From: JALOLV01 sp046295175
Lineage (GTDB): Bacteria; Bacteroidota; Bacteroidia; Cytophagales; Spirosomataceae
DNA: 64,000 nt
Direction: 5' to 3'
Assembly (NCBI GenBank): GCA_046295175.1
Contig: JBKBNY010000005.1
Span: 310,001-374,000, forward strand
Below are positions 36,174 to 45,626 of this stretch, piece by piece (within the stretch, counting starts at the first letter, position 1; the number at the start of each line of letters is the position of its first letter). The notes beneath the pieces were generated by a model. It saw nothing but the letters and a program-made list of their open reading frames with translations. It was not told the DNA's origin and ran no database searches. The translations under genes and the position numbers were made by a program.

Positions 36174-37712
36174 ATGAAAATCAGATTTTTATTTCTATTC
36201 ACTCTCGTTGGCTGGCTTAGTGTATTGACAGTTAAAGCTCAATCCAAACCAAATATTATTATCTTTTTGGTTGATGACATGGGATTAATGGATTCGTCCG
36301 TTCCATTCTTAACCGATAAAAACCAAAAAGCCATTAAATATCCGCTCAATGATTGGTACAAAACCCCCAATATGGAGCGTTTAGCGGCTATCGGGACTCG
36401 CTTTTCTACATTTTATGCTCAATCGGTTTGTTCCCCTTCGCGTACAAGCATCATTACGGGCCAAAATGCAACACGCCATAAAGTAACACAATGGATAGAC
36501 CCCTACGCTAATAACAAAGGCGACCATGGGCCTTCGGACTGGAACTGGCAAGGTGTTGATACTAAAAATACTAATACATTACCCTTGATTTTTAAAAATA
36601 TCGGGTATGAAACCATTTATGTTGGCAAAGCTCATTTCGGGCCATTTGGTAGTGTAGGCGAAAACCCTAAAAATATCGGTTATAAAATAAGCATCGGCGG
36701 GTCTTCAATCGGGCATCCCGGAAGTTATCTCGGAAAAGATAATTACGGACAAATCAATAAGAACGGTAAAATTGTACAACAAGTACCCAATTTAGAAAAA
36801 TACCATCAAACAGATACTTTTCTGACAGAGGCACTTACAATTGAAGCCAAAAATGAAATCAAAAAAGCAGCAAGCAAATCAAAGCCTTTCTTTCTGCAAA
36901 TGTCTCACTATGCCGTGCATTCACCTTTTATGTTTGACCCTCAATTTAAACCCCAAAGTGGCCTCGACAAATTCTCTTTAGATGCCCAAAAATATGCCAG
37001 CCTTATTGCGGGTATGGACAACTCGCTGGGTCAAATAATGGATGAGCTGAATCATTTAGGAATAGCCGAAAATACACTGATTATTTTTTTAGGCGATAAT
37101 GGTTCTGATGCTCCGCTCGGAAGCATCCACGAAGTGGCAAGTTCGGCTCCACTAAGGGGCAAAAAAGGAACTCACTACGAAGGAGGCATGCGAATCCCGT
37201 TTATGGCAGCTTGGGCAAAGCCCGCCCCAAATAATAATTGGCAAAAGAAACTTCCAATCAAACAAGGCTTTGTGCAGACTCAAATCGGTTCGATAATGGA
37301 TATATATCCTACTATCGTCGAATTAGTCGATGCTTCGGTTCCTAAATCTTATGTTAGAGATGGATTCTCATTAAAAAACAATTTGGCAGGCAAAAAAGAT
37401 AAATCGAAATCAGAGTCATTTTTAATGCACTTCCCTCACGACCACCGAAGTAAATATTTTACGAGTTATCGAAACGGAAATTGGAAATTAATTTATCACT
37501 ACTTTCCTGAGATGAATCCTGCTCAAACTCGTTATGAACTTTTCAATTTAGCCAATGACCCTTATGAACAGATGAATTTAGCCAAAACGAATAAGCCAAT
37601 GGTTAAGAAATTAGTTGCCGAAATGTCAAAAAGATTACAAGAAGAAGGAGCTTTATATCCTGAAGATAAAAACGGAAATATTGTAAAACCACAGTGGTTT
37701 GAAACTTTTTGA
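36174..37712 (+). CDS. Secreted sulfatase (S1 type)
   Basis: 512 residues with a signal peptide (MKIR...VKAQ). The formylglycine site CSPSR has its Cys at about 86, after the N-terminal metal motif FLVDDMG (31-37). Further family marks are GKAHFG, a HYAVHSPF metal/substrate region, a DNGSD motif (about 303-307), and a small C-terminal subdomain. It would hydrolyse sulfate esters, probably of sulfated polysaccharide. It requires a formylglycine-generating enzyme; none is encoded in the window. It is not in an obvious operon: 60 bp after the toxin gene and 210 bp before the epimerase gene. Confidence 0.92.
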   Translation: MKIRFLFLFTLVGWLSVLTVKAQSKPNIIIFLVDDMGLMDSSVPFLTDKNQKAIKYPLNDWYKTPNMERLAAIGTRFSTFYAQSVCSPSRTSIITGQNATRHKVTQWIDPYANNKGDHGPSDWNWQGVDTKNTNTLPLIFKNIGYETIYVGKAHFGPFGSVGENPKNIGYKISIGGSSIGHPGSYLGKDNYGQINKNGKIVQQVPNLEKYHQTDTFLTEALTIEAKNEIKKAASKSKPFFLQMSHYAVHSPFMFDPQFKPQSGLDKFSLDAQKYASLIAGMDNSLGQIMDELNHLGIAENTLIIFLGDNGSDAPLGSIHEVASSAPLRGKKGTHYEGGMRIPFMAAWAKPAPNNNWQKKLPIKQGFVQTQIGSIMDIYPTIVELVDASVPKSYVRDGFSLKNNLAGKKDKSKSESFLMHFPHDHRSKYFTSYRNGNWKLIYHYFPEMNPAQTRYELFNLANDPYEQMNLAKTNKPMVKKLVAEMSKRLQEEGALYPEDKNGNIVKPQWFETF

Positions 37713-37749
37713 TAAGCATTTTAATGAAAAATAAAACGGATGTACCAAA

Positions 37750-37781
37750 GCTGATTTCACGGATTTTCAGTTAAAATCAGC
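37750..37781 (+). repeat. Imperfect inverted repeat after the sulfatase gene
   Basis: GCTGATTT and AAATCAGC arms around CACGGATTTTCAG, followed by GTTATCAGTGTGCC. The wording 'TCACGGATTTTCA... CAGCGTTATCAGTG' is typical of short dispersed intergenic repeats of Bacteroidota. It may act as the sulfatase terminator. A related decayed stretch is at 50235-50347. Confidence 0.45.
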
Positions 37782-37852
37782 GTTATCAGTGTGCCATTTT
37801 TCGTCTGCGATATTATCTTTATAATTCCGAAATAAAATATACCTCACGTTAA

Positions 37853-37891
37853 TAACTATGTAGCAAAACCAAACCCACATGCACATAGTTA
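37853..37891. promoter_or_regulatory. Perfect 9-bp inverted repeat upstream of epimerase gene
   Basis: TAACTATGT (37853-37861) and ACATAGTTA (37883-37891) with a 21-bp spacer, 32 bp before the epimerase ATG. Candidate operator or 5'-UTR stem; no known regulator is assigned. Confidence 0.4.
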
Positions 37892-37922
37892 CCTATAAAA
37901 CCACTAATCAATCTAAAAAACT

Positions 37923-38816
37923 ATGCGAATATTTTTTACAGGCGGCTCAGGTAAGGCAGGTAAGCACGTGATTCCGTACTTACTCGAACAAGGCCATCAA
38001 GTACTAAACGTTGACCTAACGCCTCTCAAACACCCTGGTGTCGATAACCTAATTGCCGATATTACCGATTCGGGGCAAATGTTCAATGCCATGACTTCGT
38101 ACACGGGTTTACACGAACTCGAAGCAGGAAATGGCGTACCTAAATTTGATGCAGTAGTGCATTTTGCGGCTGTTCCTCGTATATTAATCAAACCCGATAA
38201 TGAGACATTTAGGGTAAATACCATTGGCACATACAACGTGATTGAAGCCGCTGTAAAGTTAGGTATCAAGAAAATCATCATTGCTTCGTCAGAAACAACC
38301 TATGGTATCTGTTTTTCGGATGGCGTAACCGACCCAAAAGTATTGCCATTAGAAGAAGATTATGACGTTGACCCAATGGATAGCTACGGTTTATCGAAAG
38401 TAGTGAATGAAAAAACGGCACGGACTTGTCAACGCCGCTCTGGCTACGACATTTATGCACTTCGTATCGGAAATGTAGTTGAGCCGCACGAATATACCGA
38501 ACTTTTTCCGCATTACTTCAAAAATCCCGAAGTACGTCGCCGAAATGCGTTCTGCTACATTGATGCTCGTGATTTGGGACAAATCGTAGATTTATGTCTG
38601 CAAAAAGATGGGCTTGGCTATCAGGTTTTTAATGCAGGAAACGACACTAACGGAGCTATAATCCCGAGTAAGGAATTAGCCACAAGGTTCTTTCCCAACG
38701 TTCCAATTTCTCGTGAGTTAGGCGAACACGAAGCCCTATTCTCTAATCGTAAAATCCGCGAGATGTTGGGTTTTAAAGAGCAGCACAATTGGCGAAAATA
38801 CGTAAAATGGGAATAA
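37923..38816 (+). CDS. NAD-dependent epimerase/dehydratase (extended SDR)
   Basis: 297 residues. The Rossmann motif TGGSGKAG (6-13), acidic residue after beta-2 (NVDLTPL), HFAAVPR, the catalytic Ser region SSETTYG and the YGLSK motif (Tyr and Lys) are present. The C-terminal sugar-binding part is short. It resembles nucleotide-sugar epimerases or uronate dehydrogenases; the substrate is not clear. Cytoplasmic. It is single, with a 210-bp upstream region carrying an inverted repeat. Confidence 0.87.
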   Translation: MRIFFTGGSGKAGKHVIPYLLEQGHQVLNVDLTPLKHPGVDNLIADITDSGQMFNAMTSYTGLHELEAGNGVPKFDAVVHFAAVPRILIKPDNETFRVNTIGTYNVIEAAVKLGIKKIIIASSETTYGICFSDGVTDPKVLPLEEDYDVDPMDSYGLSKVVNEKTARTCQRRSGYDIYALRIGNVVEPHEYTELFPHYFKNPEVRRRNAFCYIDARDLGQIVDLCLQKDGLGYQVFNAGNDTNGAIIPSKELATRFFPNVPISRELGEHEALFSNRKIREMLGFKEQHNWRKYVKWE

Positions 38817-38919
38817 TTCTTCTCCAAAAAAATATCATTATTCAAAAATCCTCACAACTCTTTCATCACATTTTTGTGTATTTCTACAACATTTTTGTTT
38901 TTTGTGTAATTCCAAATCA

Positions 38920-38927
38920 TAGCTTTG
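38920..38927 (+). promoter_or_regulatory. Candidate promoter for the VanZ-like gene
   Basis: TAGCTTTG fits the TAnnTTTG element, with TTTG-containing sequence about 20 bp upstream (38894-38897). It lies 28 bp before the VanZ-like ATG at 38955. Confidence 0.5.
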
Positions 38928-38954
38928 TCATGAAACTATGAAAAAGCCATTTGC

Positions 38955-39491
38955 ATGAACTCGCAAAAAGACAATACACTCGCCAATAGACTAACTTACT
39001 TATTATTAATCATTTATTCAGCAGTTTTATTCTGGATAATAGTCTTGAAACTCAATATTTCGTTTACATATAAAGGTACACAAAACGTAAATCTGATTCC
39101 GTTTCAGCAACCTGTACGCCGCAACGGACGAATCGATTACAACGAAATATTTCTCAATATCCTGATTTTTGTACCGTTGGGTTTATATGTTTCGATTCTG
39201 TTCAAAAGGTTATCTACATTTCAGAAGATTTTAACATTTTTTGGAGTAAGTTTTATTTGCGAAATCATGCAATATATTCTTAGAATCGGGGCTTTTGATA
39301 TTACCGACATTATCAATAATACCTTCGGCGGAGTTGTTGGACTGGTCTTATTTGAAGCAACAGCCAAAATACTGAAAAGCCCTACTAAAGCCCAAAAACT
39401 CGTTAATATCATTGCTACAATCGGTACAATTTTAATTGTTTCGACGCTTTTGTACCTTAAAATAAACAAATTACTAATGTTTCGGAGATAA
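38955..39491 (+). CDS. VanZ-family membrane protein
   Basis: 178 residues with four predicted membrane helices: about 10-30, 65-85, 93-112 and 145-165. The family pattern is seen as NLIPFQ after the first helix, a second NILIFVPLG motif and a CEIMQ-containing helix with FDITDIINNTFG. VanZ-like proteins are of unknown biochemical role, some linked to glycopeptide resistance. It precedes the D-amino-acid cluster on the same strand by 113 bp. Any link to cell-wall D-amino acids is speculation. Confidence 0.87.
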   Translation: MNSQKDNTLANRLTYLLLIIYSAVLFWIIVLKLNISFTYKGTQNVNLIPFQQPVRRNGRIDYNEIFLNILIFVPLGLYVSILFKRLSTFQKILTFFGVSFICEIMQYILRIGAFDITDIINNTFGGVVGLVLFEATAKILKSPTKAQKLVNIIATIGTILIVSTLLYLKINKLLMFRR

Positions 39492-39604
39492 CGAAATTGG
39501 CTCAAAATGACGTTTCTCAAAACAAAACAGAGCCACTCAATAGACCTATTTCTAAAAATTTTCTACATTTAGGGGATTGTTACTCACGAAGCATCAACAA
39601 CCCC

Positions 39605-41125
39605 ATGAGAAAAAACCTACTGTTTCTATTTTGCCTATTTACGACCCAACTCTTTGCCCAGAAACCTCAGCTAATTACCAATATAAAACTAATTGATGGC
39701 ACTGGCATACCCGCTCGCAATGCTTCGGTACGAATCCAATCGGGTAAAATCATTGCGGTTGGCGAATTGGTCAAAAATCAAGACGATGATGTAATTGATG
39801 GCAAGGGCCTGGTTCTTGCTCCCGGTTTTATTGATTCGCACAGTCATCATTTTGGTGGATTAGAGAAAGTTCCGGAGGCGATTCCAACAGCCAGTCAAGG
39901 AATCACCACAATCGTAATCGGGCAAGATGGCAGCAGTTATTCGATAGATACCCTACAAAGTTTTCTCAAACGCCGTCCGGTTGCGGTCAATATTGCTTCT
40001 TACACGGGGCATTCTACCCTTAGAGCCAAAGTGATGGGGGCTAAAAGCCTTTACAGACCCGCCAAAGCCGAAGAAATTGAGAAAATGAAGGTCTTGCTCA
40101 GAGAAGAAATGCAGAAAGGTTCTTTGGGATTGAATACGGGTTTGGAGTATGAATCGGCTTTTTTCTCGAATCGCGATGAGGTTTTATCTTTGGCAAAGAT
40201 TGCCGCCGAATATGGCGGACGCTACATGAGCCACATCAGAAGCGAAGACGTACAAATGGCCGATGCGATTGATGAAATCATCGAAATTGGCCGAATCACC
40301 AAAATGCCCGTACAGATTTCGCACATCAAAATTGCACATAAAGACCAATGGCAACATTCGCCTCAATTATTAGCCAAACTCCAAAAAGCACGAACCGAGG
40401 GAATCAACATCACGGCCGATTGTTATCCGTATAATTTTTGGAATTCTACTCTCCGAATTTTATTTCCGAAAAGGGATTACACCAACGAAGAAAGTGCCGA
40501 ATTTGCTGTAAATCAATTATTTGACCCCGAAAAATCGGTATTAGTTCGCTACGCTCCAAAACCAAGCTATGCAGGTAAAACCATCAGCCAAATTGCAACC
40601 GAACGCAACGAAAAGCCCTCACGTACTCTGATAAACCTGATAGCAATGGCCGCCGAATTTGAAGAGAAAAATCCCGATTTTGATGAAGGAATCGAAGCGA
40701 TTATGGGCAAATCAATGGATGATTTTGATGTGAATAATTTCTTAGTCTGGCCACATACCAATATTTGCTCAGATGGCTCGTCGAGTGGGCATCCACGTGG
40801 GCACGGTACTTTTCCTCGGATTTTGGGGCGATACGTAAGAGAGCAAAAACTGATGCCTTTAGAAACTGCCATCCACAAAATGACGGCATTGACCGCCGAA
40901 CATTTGGGAATAAAAGACCGAGGAATCATTGCCGAGGGCAACTACGCTGACTTGGTGCTATTCGACCCCAACACCATCATCGATAATGCCGATATTAAAA
41001 ACGGAAAAGCCCTCTCGACTGGTATTGAAAAAGTATGGGTGAATGGTCAAATCGTTTACCAATCGCAAAAAAGTACGGGGAAGTATTCGGGGATGCTCCT
41101 AAAAAGAAATTCTGACAACAAATAA
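39605..41125 (+). CDS. Secreted N-acyl-D-amino-acid deacylase (D-aminoacylase family)
   Basis: 506 residues from the ATG at 39605, which begins a signal peptide (MRKN...QLFAQ); the frame is open further upstream from a TTG but that would bury the signal. An amidohydrolase-fold enzyme with metal motifs DSHSHH, then MSHIRSE, VQISHIK and the family-typical CSDG...GHPRGHGTFPRILGRYVRE region, ending in the LVLFDPNTI composite sheet. It hydrolyses N-acyl-D-amino acids, or possibly N-acyl-D-Asp/Glu, to the free D-amino acid. It is encoded 2 bp before the DUF1611 gene and starts a four-gene operon. Confidence 0.9.
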   Translation: MRKNLLFLFCLFTTQLFAQKPQLITNIKLIDGTGIPARNASVRIQSGKIIAVGELVKNQDDDVIDGKGLVLAPGFIDSHSHHFGGLEKVPEAIPTASQGITTIVIGQDGSSYSIDTLQSFLKRRPVAVNIASYTGHSTLRAKVMGAKSLYRPAKAEEIEKMKVLLREEMQKGSLGLNTGLEYESAFFSNRDEVLSLAKIAAEYGGRYMSHIRSEDVQMADAIDEIIEIGRITKMPVQISHIKIAHKDQWQHSPQLLAKLQKARTEGINITADCYPYNFWNSTLRILFPKRDYTNEESAEFAVNQLFDPEKSVLVRYAPKPSYAGKTISQIATERNEKPSRTLINLIAMAAEFEEKNPDFDEGIEAIMGKSMDDFDVNNFLVWPHTNICSDGSSSGHPRGHGTFPRILGRYVREQKLMPLETAIHKMTALTAEHLGIKDRGIIAEGNYADLVLFDPNTIIDNADIKNGKALSTGIEKVWVNGQIVYQSQKSTGKYSGMLLKRNSDNK

Positions 41126-41127
41126 AT

Positions 41128-42180
41128 ATGAAGAATAAAGCAATTGTATTGACCAACGGATTACTCGTTAAAAACGATGCTAAAACCGCCCACGGACTAA
41201 TCAGAGGTACCGAAAGATATAACATTTTGGGGGTTGTGGACCACGCACCAACCGCAGGAAAAGACGCCGGAGAAATCTTGGACGGAAAACATCGAAACAT
41301 TCCAATTTTTGAATCTTTGGAATCAGCTATTAACCATTTAGCAAAAATCGACTACCTCATTATCGGGATTGCAACGATTGGCGGTTACCTACCCACTGAC
41401 ATGACCGAAATCGTAAAAGAAGCCATTAAAAATAAGATTTCGGTGGTAAACGGATTGCATGAATACCTTTCAGAAAAACCCGAAATTGCGGCTTTGGCAC
41501 ACGAATATGGAGTAGAATTGGTTGATATTCGTAAACCTAAAACCCGAAAAGATTTACATTTCTGGACTGGCGAAATCTATAAAGTTACGGCACCAGTGAT
41601 AGCTGTTTTGGGTATGGATTGTGCCGTCGGGAAACGTACAACCGCAAGGCTCGTGCGGGAGGCTTGTCAAAAACAGGAATTGAATGCCCAAATGATTTTT
41701 ACTGGTCAAACGGGCTGGCTACAAGGCGGGAAATACGGTTTTATCTTTGATTCGACACTCAATGATTTTGTTTCGGGCGAATTAGAACACGCCATTGTGA
41801 GTTGTTGGCAAGAAACCCAAGCCGATTTTATTTTGCTCGAAGGGCAGTCGGCATTGCGGAATCCGAGTGGGCCATGTGGATTTGAATTTCTGATTTCGGG
41901 CAATGCCAAATCGGTTATTTTGGTTCACCCTGTCAAACGCAAATTTTACGATGACGACCCACATTGGGGAGAGATTCCGAGTGTAGAATCCGAAATCGAA
42001 TTAATCAATAAATTAGGTTCAAAAGTGATTGCTTTGGCTCTCAATACCGAAAATTGTAGTTTAGAAGAAGCCAGAAGTTCTCAAAAAGAATACTCCGAAA
42101 GGCTCCAAATACCCGTTTTATTGCCTATCGAAGAAGGAGTTGAGCCAATTATCCCAGTATTAAAGGCATTGAAGAAATAA
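41128..42180 (+). CDS. DUF1611 protein, DgcN-like (D-glutamate N-acetyltransferase family)
   Basis: 350 residues, a cytoplasmic two-domain protein. The N-terminal part (1-120) is Rossmann-like, and residues about 150-330 hold a P-loop-like domain with GMDCAVGKRTTA, then TGQTGWLQGG and LLEGQSAL. The family is DUF1611; its characterised marine member DgcN acetylates D-glutamate and works with the racemase DgcA. The gene next to it here encodes exactly a DgcA-type racemase, which supports the assignment. Specificity for D-Glu or other D-amino acids cannot be read from sequence. Confidence 0.82.
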   Translation: MKNKAIVLTNGLLVKNDAKTAHGLIRGTERYNILGVVDHAPTAGKDAGEILDGKHRNIPIFESLESAINHLAKIDYLIIGIATIGGYLPTDMTEIVKEAIKNKISVVNGLHEYLSEKPEIAALAHEYGVELVDIRKPKTRKDLHFWTGEIYKVTAPVIAVLGMDCAVGKRTTARLVREACQKQELNAQMIFTGQTGWLQGGKYGFIFDSTLNDFVSGELEHAIVSCWQETQADFILLEGQSALRNPSGPCGFEFLISGNAKSVILVHPVKRKFYDDDPHWGEIPSVESEIELINKLGSKVIALALNTENCSLEEARSSQKEYSERLQIPVLLPIEEGVEPIIPVLKALKK

Positions 42181-42234
42181 CCATAAAATAGGTCTCATTT
42201 TATAGCGAATTATACAAAAATTAGAAATTGAGCG

Positions 42235-43296
42235 ATGAAAATAATATCAATCAGGCCGTACATAAAGCACCTACCGCTCACCAAACCTTACACCATTGCT
42301 TACAGCACATTTAGCGATGTAGAGTTGGTGTTTTTAGAGATTACGCTCGAAAACGGCATCTTGGGTATTGGTTCGGCCAGCCCAGCCGAGGAGGTTGTAG
42401 GAGAAACATCGCAGCAAACACTTGCCAATTTACAAACCGAATTTGTACAAAATTTAGTCGGAAGAGATATTCGTCATTTTCAGCAGATTATTTACGAAAC
42501 ATACCAGCATTTTGACAATTTACCGGGTACACAAGCCGCCATCGACATTGCTCTACACGATGCTTTTGGCAAATATTTAGGGATTTCGGTAGCTTCGTTT
42601 TACGGTCAAAAAATTACTGCTTTGCCAACCTCTGTTACGATTGGGATTATGCCATTGACAGAAACACTCGAAGAAGCAAAAAACTACGAACAATTGGGTT
42701 TTAGGGTTCTGAAAGTAAAAACTGGGGTGTATGTCGAAGAAGATATTGAGCGGATTTTGAAACTGCATGAGCAATACAAAAATAAAATGACGATTCGGGT
42801 AGATGCCAATCAAGGCTACACATTAAGCGATTTACAGCGTTTTATGCGAGCAATTGAAGGCACTGACCTCGAATTGATTGAGCAACCACTGCCCGTTGGC
42901 AAAGAACATGATTTATTAGCAATCGAAAATAGGGCGTTGTTTACGGCGGATGAATCAATGAAAAATGCTCGGTACGCTTTAAAACTAAGCCAAGAACCGC
43001 AACCGTTTAAGATTTTAAATATCAAATTGATGAAATGCGGCGGTATTGTGGGGGCAAAAGAGATTGCAAATATTGCTCAAAATGCTGGTATTCAGCTTTT
43101 TTGGGGATGCAACGACGAAAGTATCATAAGCATTACGGCGGCCTTACATGTGGCGTATAGTTGCCCAAATACCCGATTTATCGACCTCGATGGTAGCTTC
43201 GATTTAGCCGAAGATTTGGTCACGGGCGGATTTAGCATCGAAGAAGGCTACATGAAACTTAACTCAAAAGCTGGGTTTGGATTTGAAAAATTATAG
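42235..43296 (+). CDS. Dipeptide-epimerase/DgcA-like racemase (enolase superfamily)
   Basis: 353 residues. It has the MLE/mandelate racemase layout: N-terminal capping domain (1-125) and barrel with the KxK motif (LKVKTG), metal ligands in RVDANQGY, LIEQPL and FTADES, and the C-terminal Lys in NIKLMKCGG, all as in L-Ala-D/L-Glu epimerases. In the DgcN/DgcA pathway the enzyme converts N-acetyl-D-Glu to N-acetyl-L-Glu; murein dipeptide epimerisation is the alternative. It is 54 bp downstream of the DUF1611 gene and 31 bp before the permease. No signal peptide. Confidence 0.88.
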   Translation: MKIISIRPYIKHLPLTKPYTIAYSTFSDVELVFLEITLENGILGIGSASPAEEVVGETSQQTLANLQTEFVQNLVGRDIRHFQQIIYETYQHFDNLPGTQAAIDIALHDAFGKYLGISVASFYGQKITALPTSVTIGIMPLTETLEEAKNYEQLGFRVLKVKTGVYVEEDIERILKLHEQYKNKMTIRVDANQGYTLSDLQRFMRAIEGTDLELIEQPLPVGKEHDLLAIENRALFTADESMKNARYALKLSQEPQPFKILNIKLMKCGGIVGAKEIANIAQNAGIQLFWGCNDESIISITAALHVAYSCPNTRFIDLDGSFDLAEDLVTGGFSIEEGYMKLNSKAGFGFEKL

Positions 43297-43327
43297 GTAT
43301 TTCTGAGCATTCACTATCACCGAAAAC

Positions 43328-44701
43328 ATGAACAAACTCACCCCAAAGATTGGTCTCAGAGCAGCTACGATACTCGTTGTCAGTGTAATTGTAGGGTCTG
43401 GCGTTTTCAAGAAAATCGCACCGATGTCGGCCGAGTTGGGGTCTCCTACTCTACTGATTCTTTGCTGGGTTTTGGCTGGACTAATCAGCCTTGCAGGGGC
43501 ATTATCAACTGCCGAAATGGCAAGTATGTTTCCTGATTCGGGTGGTGAATACGTCTATTTTCAGAAGATTTACGGTCATTTTTTTGCATTTTTGTATGGA
43601 TGGGGCAATTTCACGGTTATGAAATCGGCCGCTATTGCTGCTCTGGCGTATATTTTTGCCCAATCATTCAATAGTTTGATACCATTACCCGAATTCAGTT
43701 CTCAATTTACGTTTTTTGAAAATTCATCGGTCAAAATTCTGGCGTCATTCCTCATAATTGCACTCAGTTATGTCAATTTTAGGGGTGTAACATTTGCCGA
43801 AACATTCAGTAGTTTACTTACTTATACGATGTTTGTGGCAGTTGGTGTTTTCATTGTCTTTGGGTTGAGTTCTGATGTTGGTAATTGGCAAAATCTCACG
43901 CAAAAAAGTAGTCATTTTGATGAAACTAAACTCGTCGGTTGGGGGCTTCTAAAATCTCTAACCATTGCAAGTTTGGGTGCATTTTGGGGTTACGAAGGTT
44001 GGAATCACATCGGTTACATCGGTGAAGAAGTCAAAAATCCGAAAAGAAATCTGCCATTGGCTCTCGGTATTGGTACACTTATCGTGATTTTGATTTACGT
44101 TTTGCTCAATATCACGTTTGCGTATATTCTACCCATTGATTTTTTTATCGAATTGAATAATCAGCCGAATAAAATTGCTGCCGTAGAAGTGGCTAATAAA
44201 CTTTGGGGGAACGTCGGAATTATCTTTATTGCTTGCTTGATTTTGGTTACTACCCTAAATGCCACCAATAGCTCCATCCTGATGTCGGCTCGCATCTTGT
44301 ACGCAATGGCCCGCGACGGTTTGTTTTTTAGACGAGCCAATTCTATTCATGCTAAATACCAAACTCCCGATATTGCGATTGCCTTTCAGGCATTTTGGTC
44401 AGTTTTATTGATTTGGTCTGGTAGTTTCGACCAACTAACCGATATGCTGGTATTTGCTTCGTTTATTTACTATGGTGCAACGGCTCTTGGTGTAATCATT
44501 TTACGTATCAAACACCCCGAAATCGAGCGAAAATACAGAGTTGTAGGTTATCCATTCGTACCCATTCTGTTTGTATTGTTTTGTATTTTGCTCTTCGTAA
44601 TCACGATTATCAATCAACCCCGCGAAGCAATGATTGGCTTGGCACTTGTGGCATCGGGAATCCCGTTTTATTGGTTTTGGGGAAGAAAAAAAGGCGTGTA
44701 G
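43328..44701 (+). CDS. APC-family amino acid permease
   Basis: 457 residues with about 12 membrane helices. The family helix-1 motif VSVIVGSGVFKK (unwound GSG) is near residue 20, helix 2 contains GALSTAEMASMFPDSGGEYVYF, and helix 6 has GAFWGYEGWNHIGYIGEEVKNP. It is a secondary transporter for amino acids, probably the uptake system for the D-amino-acid operon. The convergent SMP-30-like gene ends 24 bp after its stop. Confidence 0.92.
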   Translation: MNKLTPKIGLRAATILVVSVIVGSGVFKKIAPMSAELGSPTLLILCWVLAGLISLAGALSTAEMASMFPDSGGEYVYFQKIYGHFFAFLYGWGNFTVMKSAAIAALAYIFAQSFNSLIPLPEFSSQFTFFENSSVKILASFLIIALSYVNFRGVTFAETFSSLLTYTMFVAVGVFIVFGLSSDVGNWQNLTQKSSHFDETKLVGWGLLKSLTIASLGAFWGYEGWNHIGYIGEEVKNPKRNLPLALGIGTLIVILIYVLLNITFAYILPIDFFIELNNQPNKIAAVEVANKLWGNVGIIFIACLILVTTLNATNSSILMSARILYAMARDGLFFRRANSIHAKYQTPDIAIAFQAFWSVLLIWSGSFDQLTDMLVFASFIYYGATALGVIILRIKHPEIERKYRVVGYPFVPILFVLFCILLFVITIINQPREAMIGLALVASGIPFYWFWGRKKGV

Positions 44702-44725
44702 AGATTCCACACACCATGAGATTAT

Positions 44726-45619
44726 TTATTTAAAACTCTTCATCATCACCCACTCACGGCCGGGTGTATCGGTTCTGAAAGTTTCGAGACACTTACGGTC
44801 TTGTAGCGTTACGTAGCAGGTCTTGCCATCTTTACCACCGAAGCAAATATTTGAGGTTTTCTGACCTTTCATTTTTACGGTACGAATCAGCTTTCCGTCG
44901 GGCGAGAGAATAGCAACTTCGCCACTTCCCCAACGTGTAATGTACAGATTCCCTTTGGCATCGCAACGCATACCGTCCATGCCTCCGTCTTCAAATTTAT
45001 GCAAAAGGCGTTTATTGCTTAGATTTCCTTCGGCATCAATATCAAAAATCCATACGTTACGCTGTACCGATTCGTTTACGTAAAGCCTTTTTTCATCGGG
45101 ACTGACTTCGATTCCGTTGGTTGTACCCATATCAGCTGCCACGAGCGTTGCTTTACCATCTTGCGTAACTTTCCAGATTTGTCCTGAACTGTTTTTCCAG
45201 TTGGGGTCGCTGCAATAAATCGTACCTTTCATTGTTATACACAAATCGTTGGGTTGATTCATCTTAGGTTCGTTCACCAAAACCGAGACCGATTCTTTCT
45301 TTAAATCCACTTTCAAAACGTTGTGATTCATAAAATCAGCTACAAAAAAAGTATTTTTTGAGCCGAAACGAATACCATTTCCGACACTTCCGTTGGGAAG
45401 TTTCAAGAATACCGATGTTTCACCTTTTTTAGAGATTTTAGCGATTGTACCATCTTCTTTGATGTTTACGGCATAGACCGTCCCCGAAGCATCGACCGAC
45501 GGGCCTTCGCAATTGACCGTAAATTCGTTTTCGGGTGTAAAGTCAGAAGCAGTAAAAAGAGCTTGCCCAGACACAAAACTGCTGGTACACAAAATAATAG
45601 GTAGAATTAGGTTTTTCAT
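44726..45619 (-). CDS. Secreted SMP-30/gluconolactonase-like beta-propeller protein
   Basis: 297 residues from the ATG at 45619 (the frame extends to 45637, but that puts MYNKAS before the signal peptide MKNL...SGQA). Six-bladed propeller with the SMP-30/LRE motifs CEGPSVDASGTVYAV, GSVGNGIRFG, NQPNDLC, GTTNGIEVSPDEKRLYVNES and GGMDGMRCDAKGNLYI, which supply the usual Glu, Asn, Asn and Asp metal ligands. It probably hydrolyses a sugar lactone in the periplasm. It starts 7 bp after the Uma2 gene stop. Confidence 0.88.
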   Translation of the reverse strand: MKNLILPIILCTSSFVSGQALFTASDFTPENEFTVNCEGPSVDASGTVYAVNIKEDGTIAKISKKGETSVFLKLPNGSVGNGIRFGSKNTFFVADFMNHNVLKVDLKKESVSVLVNEPKMNQPNDLCITMKGTIYCSDPNWKNSSGQIWKVTQDGKATLVAADMGTTNGIEVSPDEKRLYVNESVQRNVWIFDIDAEGNLSNKRLLHKFEDGGMDGMRCDAKGNLYITRWGSGEVAILSPDGKLIRTVKMKGQKTSNICFGGKDGKTCYVTLQDRKCLETFRTDTPGREWVMMKSFK

Positions 45620-45626
45620 TGAGGCT

